Shown here piece after piece: positions 22,929 through 35,220 of a stretch of 64,000 bases of DNA. The DNA is taken from positions 8,259,740 through 8,323,739 of the forward strand of contig NC_033631.1 in NCBI RefSeq assembly GCF_001540865.1, in the 5' to 3' direction. The DNA is from Ananas comosus. Its lineage: Eukaryota; Streptophyta; Magnoliopsida; Poales; Bromeliaceae. Every line of letters starts with the position of its first letter. Position 1 is the first letter of the stretch. The position numbers and the translations under genes are program-made. Below the pieces are notes generated by a model. The model had not been told where the DNA came from. It did no database searches and saw only the letters and a list, made by a program, of their open reading frames with translations.

Positions 22929-25900
22929 TCAGGTTTGCATCAACTGCCTCTCATGGAAGATATTCCCGAGTTGCTCATACAGAATTTTCTGCTCCTCAAA
23001 TGTAAGATTCCTGAGTATCTAGAAGCAAAAACCAAAAAAAAAAAGCCGTGATTTAGTGACATTAAGAACAAGAAAAAAAAAAAAAAAAAAAAAAAAAGTG
23101 AGAAGAGATGTAATACCTGTTCCAAAATCATCTCGACTGAGAAGTTTTGAGACATGACAAAGGACTGGTAGTATGTGTATGCGAAAACAGCCATAACCAT
23201 CTATACAGAATGAGAAGAACAGATAAGCGAAATTAATGACTTAGAACATTTGCAACTTCATGTAAGAAAAATCTAATTCATTTGATAACATCATGGATGC
23301 CTTTTCCTCCATCACAAGAGTGCAATGAAAAAGCCGCTCACTTTGTTATTAAAGAAAGAGAAAAACAAGTTGATGATGGTGGGCCTCCTATATCCATCTG
23401 CTGTCGAACTTTTACAGAAATTGAGCGAGTTTTTTAATCTCAACAGGAAGACAACAAAGATTTGTGAAAAGAAAAACGAGTGGGAGAACAACTAGCTCCT
23501 TTTCTATTTGTTGGTCACATCCTAATGAGAAAGAAAAGCACACTTGATCTCTAAAGAGAATCAGTTTTTTATGTTGTTATTTTCAAATTATTGTGCCTTC
23601 ATTGCACTGTGAACACTGTACATTCAAGTGCAGCAGTTTTAACTGTAAAAATGAGATAAATTCTCTTCTACATCCTAAAAAATATGCAAGTGAACATTAT
23701 TTCTCAAGACAATAATAGCTAAGTTTAGCTAAAATATCAAATAATATTAATTACATGGCATCAACTTCTAATTAGGGTTTGTCCATATTGACAAAGGAGT
23801 GGAAGTGCAGCCTAGTTCAGAAGTTAAAAGCCATATGATTTGATCAAAGAGGGCACAATTCCCTGTCCATGTGTGTCCATGTCCATGTTTAAATTATTAT
23901 TGGTTCTTTTGGAAGATATTGTTGTCTATAGTGTCAAGCGGTACAAGGCTGAACATGCAACTACAAACATCTAGTTCTGTTATGGTGGGAAATCGTAGTA
24001 CTATGCTAGCACTTGCGTTTGGTGGATTAGATAGAAGAAATTCTCGGTGCATCAACTTGCACAAGCATTGTTAATTCTAGCGGAAAATCAGAATATAACC
24101 ATTGACACTTAAAATTATCTCAAGTGCAAGATCTTACTTGACAATCCATCCTGTCAGTTATTCCACCATGACCAGGAATGCTGTCACCAAAATCCTACAA
24201 AAGTTGAAAGTGAACAAAAATTAAAATCACAAAAAAGTAGGTTGCAGTTTTTGTTGTTATTATTTCAGATCTACAGAGTAAATAAGTACCTTCACTTTGA
24301 AAGCCCGTTTGAAACCACTCGCAAAAAATCCTCCAAATGGTGCTATTATTGATGCAAATAAACCAAGAGCTAAAGCATGCCACTGCACTGGCATAATTGC
24401 AACTTCTTTCCAAGGGAACTGTAAGGAAGAAATCAGATGTATAATTGAATCACAAAAATGTTAATTCATTTGTACATTCTACCGTAAGGAAGACAACTAA
24501 TTCAAGGTAAAGATGTAATCGATGCAAATAAACCAACAGCCAAAGCGTGCCACTGCACTGGCATAGTTGCAACTTCTTTCCATGGGACTACAGGGAAGAA
24601 ATCAGATGAATAATTAAATCACAAAAATCTAATTTATTCGTACACTTTTCTGCCAAGGAGAACAACTAATCCAAGATAAAGATGAAAATCATGTAACATA
24701 CTGTCCGAATTAATGGAGTGCTCCTTATTTGTTACTTGAAAAAGAAGAAATTACCTAACTCTCAGAAATTCTGTAATGTTAGACAACGATATAATACATC
24801 ATTCTCTCGTCTTGTGCCCTATTGTACCATACACAAATAAATAACAGAAAGTTCATCAGTATGTACTGTATTCTCATCGACCGGCTGTCCTCGTTGTTGT
24901 TACCCTTCACACCCTTCAAATACTAGATTCGCCATGCTCTCCAACAACTGAATAGCAACTTTAAATTCCAGATGCCCTCTTTTTCCAAATGCTTAATTCT
25001 AACTGTAACAAGAACCCTATTCTTGCTTTCATAAGGTCCTCCTCATGCGAGTACAGTCAGCACCTTCCACGAAAGTCAGGCTTTAGTGCCTGATTGAGCT
25101 TTCACTGAAAACTTCAAACCTAGATTGGACTTGGAAGGAACCAAACAATATAATCTAAATTAACCCCTAATTTTTCTCCTATTCCCTCTAGAGCAGCCTA
25201 GGTGTATCAGCTCATTCATAGATTACCCAACAGCCACTCAACACTTTTCCCACCACCACTAAGAGAAAAGAAAAGAATATTTCAACATAAAGTTTCCATT
25301 GCTCACCACTTCAAGAATCTCTCATTGCTCCACAACAATCTGATCCACAACGATCAAATTGGCCTCTTCCATTCACCAATACACCACTCCACTGCTATAG
25401 CTAAGGTAAAAACAGCTCAGATATTCGAAGCCTAGTTACTTCACTTTTCAAGTTGAGTTTACTTCTAACAAGTAAACAAAGCAGGTAGCAAGCTATCTTT
25501 CTCTCCCCAAAAAAGAAAGAAAAAAAAAAAGAGCTCAGATATATAGTGGTCTTTTTCTGCTTTCAGTGGGTATAATATATTAATATATTCATTAAATATC
25601 AGGTTCGCATTTGTATCCATTTAATATCAAATTTGTATCTAAGTTCATTTTGTTTCGGTTATGAATTTGAATTTTAGTATCTGTCCAATATCTGAATCCG
25701 TATCTTATATTCAACGTAAAAATATGGATATGGATATGGATATGGATATGGATTGAGAACTATCCCATCCCAATCCGATCAATTTTTACCCTAGCAGCCT
25801 AGCTATAACTCCACACCGCTTTTCCTAGTTCAGTCAAAGCATTTTCCTACCAGGTGAGCGCACCACTCTGAACCTTGATGCAGATACTCTTCTCCCTCTC

Positions 25901-28900
25901 CACAACTACAAAACTATCATGTTGTTGTCCCTCAGAATCTTCATACTGCATAAAACCACAAAGATTATCCTGACAACAGCCTCATCAAATCAAAGACTGC
26001 TTCATTCGGGAGGAGAACAACTATAGATTAAACTTCAGGATCCTGCAAATTTTACACTCTTTGGGCCTAAAGTTGCATGAGTTAACCTTATACTTGCAGC
26101 ATTTTATCAGTCACTTGTATATATCATATAGATTCATGGCATAATCGGCTTTATTGCAAACATTTTTGTGTCGTGAAAGCTAGTTGAAACAATAAACTAA
26201 AATTTTCTTACTTGCTGCCTTATCATCAATATTGTTTCAGATATCACATTGTGTCACCAAGGTTTTCATGCCATTAGCAAGCCTCATAATCTTCTATAAT
26301 GTTTCAAATACCAGTGTGCCATCGGCGTGACAACGGCACTGCAGTACAGCACAATTGCATGCCTCGACACAAGCCCTCTTTTATATGCCAGCAGAGTCGC
26401 ACACAGGCACAGGCTTATCAACATAGGTGGCATGGATGGAATGTGCTGACCGTGCGAAACCATGCTGGCTGGCACGAAAATCCTTGGTATCACCTAATTT
26501 TGTAACCGCAAGAACCGTCAATGTAAATATAACATGGATTGCAGCACTTGATAGGCAACATAGTAAAGCCACAATCAACAAGCAACAAAGTTTTCGAAAG
26601 CACAACAAAAAACAAGGGTATTCACATTCACTGAAAAATGAAATTGAGCAGTTCATGTGCATGAAATTTATTAAATAGGATTGCCACGACGTTGAAGATA
26701 GATAAAAGGACATGGTGGCGTTCTTTGTGGAATCCTCTAGATAAAAAAAAATATTGCCAAGAATTCTAGCTACAAAATAGAGAATGAAACAAAACCTCTT
26801 GCTGGATCAATACAAATGAAATAGGAAATGCATTTTAGTGGAAATCCTTTGTTTTGAAGAAAATTATTTTCAGAAAAAGAACTCACAGAAAAAGCTTTTT
26901 TGCCACATAGGCAGTTAAAAAAAATGTTAAAATCACATCTTTACACGCAAGTGAAGTTTGAGTGTTTCCTCACCCACTGAGGCACCAATCCAGAGAGAGA
27001 GTAATATTCTGGCTTAAATAAAGGACCAGGATCACATTGAAGCCATCCAGTAGATAAGTCCTGTAAGTAATTTAATAATCAATATGACAACAATAAATAA
27101 GAAGATTATGGAGGCATTAGTATTACAATTTAAAAATACTGAGACTTAGTAAAGAAGAGGATAAAACTAACCTTTCTTGGGCATGTCAGCCACTGGAAGC
27201 GGCCCATTACATTTGCCAACTGCACAGAAGACATTACAAAGTAATAATTGGACTCCAATTAGAAGCACAAAGTTTACAATAATATGCTCAATATATAACT
27301 TCTGTTGTGAAAACAGAAGGACAGACAATTTTCACACATCAATGTGAAATGAATTCAACATAATTTAAAGTTTTTATGCATTCAACATTGAAATAATTTC
27401 TCTTTCAAAATTTATGACATGCTGCTTCCGAACAGATAAAATTTATAGAAAAACTTCTGAAACCACGATGATTGATCAGCATGCTGCTTTAGCTATTAAG
27501 AAAAAGATATCTTGGGTCTCTCTTTAAGAATGAGTATGGAACTCATAGTATTCCCTCCTTTTCTTTCTTCTCAAACTTACACAAGCATGTTCCACATTAA
27601 TTAATTTTTTTCTCTTAGATTATGTATCCAAGTGGTAAGGAAAAAAAAATCCATTGCTGATGGCCATTAAGGAAAGGCTTAAATGTTCCATTTAGTTAGC
27701 ATATGGCTTTAGAGATTCAACTATTACTGCAGGAGACTATTAATGTAATTTTTAAATGAATATTAGGAAGCTAAACATTCAGATAAGGTAGTTCCGGCAA
27801 CTAAAATTCTTTCCCACATAAGTACAAAATTAGATAAGACATTACTAAACAATAATGCATGCGAAAGAGAGTGTTCTAAACAGCCGCTAACAGAAACATT
27901 TGAAACAATCCAAAACGTCCTCAAACGCAGTTAAATTAACAAAAGAAATATGACAAAATAATTGTAACAAAGAGACAAACTTGTAATCCTCACCACAAAG
28001 GCAGAGATCATAGTTGTCACTGATGCACCAATGAAACCCTCCCAGGTTTTCTTTGGAGATAGTTTGATTAAGGGTGTCTTCCCAAAAAAGAATCCAAAGA
28101 AATATGCAGCAATGTCATTGATCACGATGAGTGAAGCTGGTAAGAGAAACCTGAATAACAATAAACTTTTTCTATAAAAGGTGTCACTAATTTTGAGTGA
28201 ACTTACAGCAGTATAGATTGGTAATTAGAAAATAACTATAATGTCACGAAAAAATACAGAAGGGACTATTTTGTTAAATGCCTATACTAAGAAACCCTTT
28301 TCTCAACGATTTGAGTCCGAAGTATTTTTCAGCGATTACTCTAATGATTGCAAAACATGATAATCTTAGGGCTGCTCCTGAAGAAGGAAAAGTTTAACCT
28401 TTTCTGAATAAATTGAATATAAATTCAAGGGATTCAACACAGTTGCTAATTAAACTATGTAAAAGACAAATAAGCAATCAAAGAAAAATCTTCATATATT
28501 TCTAGCAACCAGATATGCATAAACATAGGATGACTATTGACCGTGTAAATCAATTATGATACTAAATAAGAAAAACATCATCAGTTGACCGTGTAAATCA
28601 ATTATGATACTAAATAAGAAGAACATCGTCAGTTTACCAGAAAATTCCTTCAAATATATTTGCCACCGTGAAAGAAGACTGGGCGAAAACCATCAGAAGA
28701 ATCATATGTGTCCACGCATACTGGCTAAACTGATACTTGTACATCTTTTTCTTCAGAGTGAGAATAAACCATACAAAACCTGTGCCACCATAACCAAGAT
28801 TTCTTAATTCACATGGATGGCAGGAAAAATAAAACAGAATAACTACTGATCTGGTGGCAATATAACTCAGACTGGCCAGCTCACTTAGGACGTATGAGAT

Positions 28901-31900
28901 CATAACACTAATTCATAATGCCATCTAGTAGGAAGTATATTTTTTCTCAACTAAAATAGTTCACTTTTTGCTATTTTATTCCAGGTCAGTTGGGCAGGCG
29001 AATGGAAATGATATTCAAAAGATCAATTAAGTGTGCAATTGTCAAGAATCATCATATACATAATGCATCATCAATGCTCAGAAAATTTTTTTAAAAAAAA
29101 GAGATACATGAAAATTCAGAAAATGGCTAGTTATTTTCCAGAAAGACATTATTATGTAACATGTAATTATAAGCCATCTAGTGATCTTGAATGAAATGTA
29201 AGCATGAGGAGCCAGATGGTCTATCAATAAAATTGGTAACAATGATAAGATTAGAGATTTCTTCAATAATTGCGACATAGAATTATCACCTAACATGGAT
29301 TAAGAGTCTCCAAGAACTAGGGAAAATTGAGTTTGCACTTAAATGCTTTAAATAGGCTCTTATCGACATTTGTACACTCCCCGAAAGAAAAGTAAATACT
29401 TCTATTCAAGTTTATCCACATATTTGCTGGTTTGGAAGATAGTCTCAATTTTCAGCTAGAAAAGAAGATCTCACCTGAAGAAAATGCTAAAATGATGCAA
29501 AGCTGTAGCTTCTGACTCCCTTTAATGTAAACAATTATCATTACTAGATTAACTGAAACCAATTGCCAATGCTATTAAACTTCGCACTTGCATACCATGC
29601 TTCTTATATATTTTACTATGTGCGATGTCCTCCTCATATAGTTTCCTGAATTCTTATTACATATTTTAATTTGTGCATCAATAATTTCTTAGGCAACTTC
29701 TTAAATTTTGTTCCTATGAGCAATTTGACTAGCCTCTCGCAATACAACTTATTCTTCCATCTTTGCATAACAACAGACACAATGGCATTGCATAAAAATG
29801 CAACTAAACTATGCATGAAGCAAATTGGCATATTACACCAACATTCTAGATCCAGCAAAATCAAAGAGAGAGGAGCCAACAGCACTTAGCAAATTCTCTT
29901 GATTTAAAGGATAGAAATGCTTTCTTAAAATTCCTCCCTACAATGAGTTTAATAACAAGACATCTAGTACATGCTAGAAAACCCAAACCACAGTTACCTG
30001 CAATATAAAGAAAGTAACAAATAAACATCTGATACTTGATGAGCCCATTCACAAGCTTATACAACAACGAATCTGATGTTACAGTGTTAACAAGATGTCG
30101 ACTCAGAAAGCGTCCATAGGTAAACAACATCGCAGTGAAGAAAAAGTGCCTGCACAAAGGAAATGAATTAGTCAAACATATTGTGTTTGATACATGACTA
30201 GAAGCAGGTACAAGTACTGTTGGTCCAACTTAAAATACGCATTCCAATTAAATATTCCACAATAGAGTGTGGAAAATCAACATGATCTTTAACATAGTTA
30301 TTTTCCCCCCTGCACAAGGCTCAGGCAGATTACTTCTTCCAAAACAAGTTAAGATGAATCGCACGATCTTTGCAACAGATAAGCCATACTCATAGAGCTT
30401 GAGGTGACCGTCAAGAAATTTCGGAGACTTGCACTCAAACAAACCACACAGTTAAGTTTAAATCAATCTACTCACAGACACAAGTTTAGGTAGTGTAGCA
30501 CTAGAACACATTCTACAAAGCAAGTAGGAGTCAGAAATTCTATTGATTGATTAGACAATTCTTCTCCATAAGATGAGCAAAAACCCGAGGTCCTAGTCAA
30601 CTCATAAAGGTTATTCTAATCCAAGATTACTACTAGTTGAGTAGGTTACATCAGATTACTTTTTTCATAGTTTAGCTCAATCAGTTGCCAAATAGGTACA
30701 AATCCTACTAAGTCCAATCAAATTAAAGAAATTCACAGGTTTAGTGCAATGCATGACACATCGTGAAACTTCGTGAAACTATCAAATTTAATCCTGACCA
30801 TATCCAATAATTTGTAATAGCGATGAACAATGAAACCAAATGACTGAACCACAATTAGTACGTGAAATATATGATATCAAATTTAAACCTGACAAAATCC
30901 AATAACTGTGTAATAGCTATAGTTATACAACATTCACTAATGAAACCAAATAGCTGGACTACAACTTGTACGTGAAATCCTAAATCCACTCTTACTTTGT
31001 TTGAAGTCATCTTCTCTAGGGATTCCATGTAGGCAGACCATCTATCAAATGCATGAATTAGATAGGCCTCTACAGTCCACACACAACCAGAGTCCTGTTA
31101 TGGGACTGGCACGAAGTACAGGACCTGAAGTAACGTGGATAGCTTATGTTCTACAGTAGGTAGAAATTTCCTTAAAATTTTCAAAAACATATGAATGCAT
31201 TTAAAAAAACTAATAGAGGTGCAAATTAAAACAAATCCAGAATACATCATTAATAAAGTGACTATGATATATTTCCAACCAAAATAGGGAGACTGAGGGC
31301 AAACCAGTTTAAAAGCCTAAATCCAGGAAGCTGTCTCTCTTCATTGGCTCTTCTGAGTAGATTAAATAGTTCCTTCGCCATAAAGATTTGAATGACAACA
31401 ATCATGGCACAGATATACAAATGGCCCATGTATATTATTAACACAAAACCCCCTATCATCCATATTGACGAATATGTACGGATAAGCATTGATTTGTATT
31501 TGTTCCGGTCATTGATGAGCAGATTAGTTTCACTGGCTTTATTTGCATCTGAAGGAACCTGAAAATAAAATAAACAAATATTCATTCAGACAAAAGAAAC
31601 ATTCCAAAAGCAACATATGCATCTAATTAATCATACAACATTAAATTCTAGCTACATAAATCGATGTGTAAGAATGCTAAATTCAAGTACAGTGAAAGAA
31701 GCAAAATCATTAATTCAACCAATAAATGTCTTGTTGCTCCATGTCAAACACAGTAAGAAAATTCAGAACATAGCTAGAGTGAAAAACCAAAAACGATTAA
31801 AAGGATCAAAGTCAAAGTTCTAGCAAGTAGAACTAGCTAAGCAGGTAGTTTAATTGTGTGCCCTTCATTCAGTAGATCAAAATGCCAGTAAGTATAATTT

Positions 31901-32139
31901 ACTGAGCATATAATTTTACAGTAAATACAGGACAACACTGTAGTTGTTGTTGCCTGTAAATGCCAAATACTTGAAACTTGTACCACTAGGAACGATACGA
32001 ATTTCAAAATTAGGGTGATTTGGGCAGTAAATAGAATTTTATTACAGAAAAAAAAACTTACCTCAGTTGGACGCTTACGATGCCGAACACGGCCCACATG
32101 ATTTACTGGAGAGTCACTGGAAGTACTATCCTTCTGCAT
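22929..32139 (-). CDS. CDS1: CDP-diacylglycerol synthase (phosphatidate cytidylyltransferase), eukaryotic type
   Basis: The enzyme makes CDP-diacylglycerol from phosphatidate and CTP, a precursor of phosphatidylinositol and phosphatidylglycerol, in internal membranes. Minus-strand coding exons, 5' to 3': 32139-32062, 31558-31305, 30149-29998, 28779-28638, 28150-27994, 27219-27172, 27060-26974, 24418-24290, 24194-24138, 23200-23117, 23018-22929. All junctions are GT..AG and in phase, giving 425 codons plus TGA; plant homologues are about 420. The family signature S-x-F-K-R...K-D...P-G-H-G-G-I-x-D-R-M-D spans residues 340-366 across an exon junction. [14 protein letters not shown] lies in the exon at 28150-27994. 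Hydrophobic segments such as [20 protein letters not shown] indicate a multi-pass membrane protein. The start follows a leader intron; an in-frame upstream ATG at 32169 lies inside that intron. The CDS1-versus-paralogue assignment is not certain. Confidence 0.95.
24346..24690 (-). repeat. ~170-bp tandem duplication of the 5' part of a CDS1 exon
   Basis: The real exon's first ~75 bp with its acceptor and ~90 bp of upstream intron (about 24346-24515) are repeated at about 24516-24690, offset 170 bp. The copy retains a CAG/TAG-type acceptor and AAAGAAGTTGCAAC...CCAGTGCAGTGGCA, but has lost one base near its start (out of frame with the exon) and lacks the exon's 3' half and donor. It is a decayed pseudo-exon. 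Confidence 0.85.
24691..26973. other. Large CDS1 intron with repeat fragments
   Basis: This lies within the 2.55-kb intron between the exons ending at 26974 and starting at 24418. It holds a SINE 3' end (about 25470-25530, AAGCAGGTAGCAAGCTATC then A-rich), a (GGATAT)n tract near 25725-25755 and a GC-balanced fragment at 26290-26500 that looks like retroelement debris. No exon is needed here, because the flanking exons join in phase. Confidence 0.6.
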
Positions 32140-32155
32140 GTCTGCTAGTATGTAT

Positions 32156-33406
32156 CTGTCATATTCCAAATATAAGAGAGAGAGTGTAGAAAGTTATGTA
32201 GAAAATACAAAAGCAGTATCCCTGAAGATTTTAACATGTTTATGCATTCGAAGCTTTAAGCTATATGACAGTCGACAGAAATATTAGTGCAAGTATATTT
32301 CGAAACCATTGGTTCTTCCATAGATAGGTTTATCAAAACGAAGGTCCATTTAGCTTGATTAATTAATTCCATTCTTAATGCCAAAATTTTTGGTTCAAAA
32401 ATCTGTAATGCCAATTGAAACACAGAAAAACAGATTATCAGAGGAAAAAAGAAAAGAAGCTTAATATTTCTTACACATTGCCCCTTTTAACAATATCAAA
32501 ATTTCAGCTGACTATTTCAACTGAAAAAGAACAATCTCTGGGTAAGTACGCATGAATAAACTGGGACGAACTTTATTAAAGCATACCAGCTATTTAAGTA
32601 AGAAAAACACAGATGGCCTTCTATGCTGAGAATTTATAGTTTGAAAAATTATTATGCCAATCCTAAAATAAAAAATACAATTGGAAACACTATTCGACAA
32701 CTATGACATCTTGCATTGATCAAGCAAATTTTCATCAAATTATGCATGCACCATATCCTGGGAATATTCAGATATCTCCAATGAACAAAACTAATACTCA
32801 AAATAGAGCTTTCATAATCTTCAAACGTATCCATCAAATAATATGATTAAACTCAAGTTCAATTCAAACATACTTCATATCAGCATCCAGTTTTTGTAAA
32901 TTTAAGAATCATAAGATTCTAATTAAAAACTTTTCTCTACATCACTCTATTCACATCCCACCGCTTTCTCATCTTGCCGGTCACATTAGAGCTAGCTAAG
33001 AACAGGATTGACACACTATATTAAACAGTTAAAGCATTTCATTCGATATGAACAATGGCACTCCACCCAAATTTACAATATCACTGTTCTCCACCTAACT
33101 ACAAATACCAAATAAACCAACATAGTACAGTACATATCACGAAAAACATAACTTCTACAGACATTGCTTAAACTTGTTCCTACTCAAACACCTTACAATT
33201 ATTACAAACAGCTCAGGCCCAAAAGCATCAAACAACCTTTAATAGCTTGGAATGATATATAGACCAATTAGTACACTGATTCATAAATGGCTTTTTCGCA
33301 ACTTAATGTATCGACGGTAAAAATCTGCAACTCAGTACAATAAAAACCCAAAGGACTACAACAAACATAAAGAATCTAACTACAGCTACGTAAGACGAAG
33401 ACGAAC
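32156..33406 (-). other. Leader intron of CDS1 (5'UTR intron)
   Basis: The donor follows CCAAAG at 33407 (GTTCGTC) and the acceptor is ..GACAG before ATACATAC at 32155, 16 nt upstream of the start codon. About 1.25 kb long and AT-rich. Leader introns are frequent in plant housekeeping genes and can raise expression; that role is inferred. Confidence 0.6.
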
Positions 33407-33690
33407 CTTTGGAATCAATTCGCGAGGGATCGAGAGAACCGAATCAAGAGACAAGGAGATCGCCCTCAATACACACGCCGCGAGAAAGCCCGGCGTTCTC
33501 GTCGCGGCTGAGGTCCAGAGGCCGCGGCGGCGATCAGCGGAGGAGGAAGAACAAGACAGAGGCGGCGGCGGCGGCGGCGGAGAAGGGTTAGGGTTAGGGT
33601 TATGGGAGCGCGGTTGGGGGGAAGGGAGGGGAGACGAGTGGAAAGGAAGGGCTCCTCGTCTCCTCTGCGCTTCGCTTCGCTTCTCTCTCC
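33407..33690 (-). promoter_or_regulatory. CDS1 5'UTR exon with core promoter just upstream
   Basis: The GC-rich segment contains a (GGC)n tract (33560-33580), a telomere-type repeat (33584-33602) and a CT-rich stretch, all usual in plant leaders. Upstream on the minus strand (about 33700-33750) are TGACGTGA and an ATTATAAG weak TATA-like element. The transcription start, placed near 33690, is a guess. Minus-strand order is TGACGTGA, weak TATA, CT-rich leader, telo-box, donor at 33407. Confidence 0.5.
33584..33602 (-). promoter_or_regulatory. Telo-box (three telomeric repeat units)
   Basis: Three AGGGTT units (AACCCTA on the gene's strand) lie in the leader exon. Telo-boxes are known 5' elements of plant ribosomal and translation-related genes. 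A longer tract occurs in the first intron of the tyrosyl-tRNA synthetase gene. Confidence 0.7.
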
Positions 33691-33762
33691 CCCTTTAGCT
33701 TCGATTCGTCTTCCGCTTATAATTTTTCACGTCATTTTATTCTTTTTCTATTTTCATTTTAA

Positions 33763-34600
33763 CGCCAATTTGCATAAAAATTTTACTGCTTTTGCAAAAT
33801 TAGACCGTATTTTTTTATTTTACAAATTCGGTCCGAATTTTCATTAAATTGATCAAAATATTTTTATATCTTTTTCTCTCTCCTTTTTTTTTCCTCGTGT
33901 TCTTTTTTTTTCTCGCCGAAGAAGTCGGTGGAGGCAGAAACGCCCCCCCGGCCTTTGCCCCTCACGCACGCCCCGCCCTCTTCGCCTTCGACACCGCCAA
34001 GGCCGCGCCGCGACCTTTTTTCTTTTCCCTCTCCGACCCTCCTCCACCCGCCATCCCCACCGCTGCCACAGGCGACAAAAAGGAAGTGCTTCTCAGGGCC
34101 TAGAAGCACATCGGCGAGAAAGAAGGAGAAAAATAATTATACTCCGACGAAGGCAATAGTTGATATAGAGGGCAAGGAAGAGATCGTGACCAAAAAAAAA
34201 TTATAAAAAAAAAAATAATAAAAATAATAAAATTAAAAAAATTACAGTAAAAATCAAAAATTATAGAAAAAGTAAGAAAAAGATTAAATTGTACTATTAA
34301 AATAAAATTACACTATTTTAGATGAAAGTTGCACTCTTTAAGATAGAAATTACACTCTTTGGATGAGAGTTATACTCTTTAAACGAAAGTTGCACTATTT
34401 TTATGAAATTTATATCATTTCTTATTCTTTTCTTCTCCATCCTCATTCTTCCCCTTCGTTTTCTCGTCCGCCTCCTCCTTCTTCCTCCTCCACCTTCGTT
34501 GCTGTCGTCGCCGTCAAGCGCCCCTCGCGCCGTCGCCTCCCTTCTACCGACGCCAAACTCACTCCCTTTAATTATAATATTAAGATATTATGTTTGTAGC
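33763..34600. mobile_element. Truncated relative of the foldback MULE at 58.6-60.9 kb
   Basis: It begins GCCAATTTGCATAAAAATTT and follows the 58599 arm in order: TTTTGCAAAAT, ACAAATTCGGTCCG, CAAAATATTTTTAT, CTCTCTCC, TTCTCGCCG, CGCCAAGGCCGCGCCGCGAC, GGCGACAAAAA, AAATTATA.., then TTGCACTCTTTAAGATAGAA-type repeats. No matching right arm is found, so only one arm plus part of the centre survives. It lies about 70 bp upstream of the inferred CDS1 start of transcription. Confidence 0.75.
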
Positions 34601-34672
34601 ACCTGAACATCTCCTCCACCAGCAGGCACACCGTGTCCACCACGTAGTCCTTGGCCCGCGCTGTAGTGTTCC
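34599..34672 (-). pseudogene. Short captured coding-like fragment
   Basis: On the minus strand about 75 bp read R-N-T-T-A-R-A-K-D-Y-V-V-D-T-V-C-L-L-V-E, then E-M-F, with GC-rich third positions. The sequence looks coding, but the parent gene is not recognised and no start, stop or splice site belongs to it. It sits at the end of the truncated MULE. Confidence 0.35.
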
Positions 34673-34679
34673 TGAGTTT

Positions 34680-35220
34680 TGGATAGGATTGGCTTCAGTA
34701 TTTTAGACTGGTCGACATCTCTGGAGAGTGTCGGACTGGGTCAGAGTCAATTCTGCACGAATTGGATGCAGAATTGGACTCGGCGCACTCAAATAAGCAA
34801 AACTGGAGTTTTGCCAGATTCGGGCGCCCAGAAAATGTTTAGGGTCGCCCAGAAACGAGTGTTGAATTTAACTGAAACTGGAAGCCAATTCGGATCCCAA
34901 GTTCCGGGCGCCCAGAAGTGGGTCCGGAAATTCGACATCGTAAATATCGCTTGCTTCGACGCGTGGCAGGGTGGTAGGTGAGTTCCGCCGGTGCCGTTTA
35001 CGGGCGCAGCACACCGCGGGCGGAGAGTCCGAAGGGCCCGGTTTGTGCTGTCGGGATGTTCTGGTCGCCCAGAACATGNCGTGGCTTCTCCGGAAAACCG
35101 GAGTTACTATTCACTTAAGTCGAACTTCCGGGTCTCATAACTTCTCCACTTTAGCTCGGTTTTGCCTGAAATTTGACGTGTGCTTATGTAATTAAATTAC
35201 ACACATAAACATCGTCAACA
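34680..35220. mobile_element. Probable LTR-retrotransposon fragment
   Basis: CGGGCGCCCAGAA-type palindromic phrases recur near 34824, 34845, 34905 and 35065. Further on are TTTAGCTCGGTTTTGCCTGA and an end ..CATCGTCAACA. This resembles an LTR in composition but has no paired LTR, target duplication or coding region. One N lies at 35079. Confidence 0.4.
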
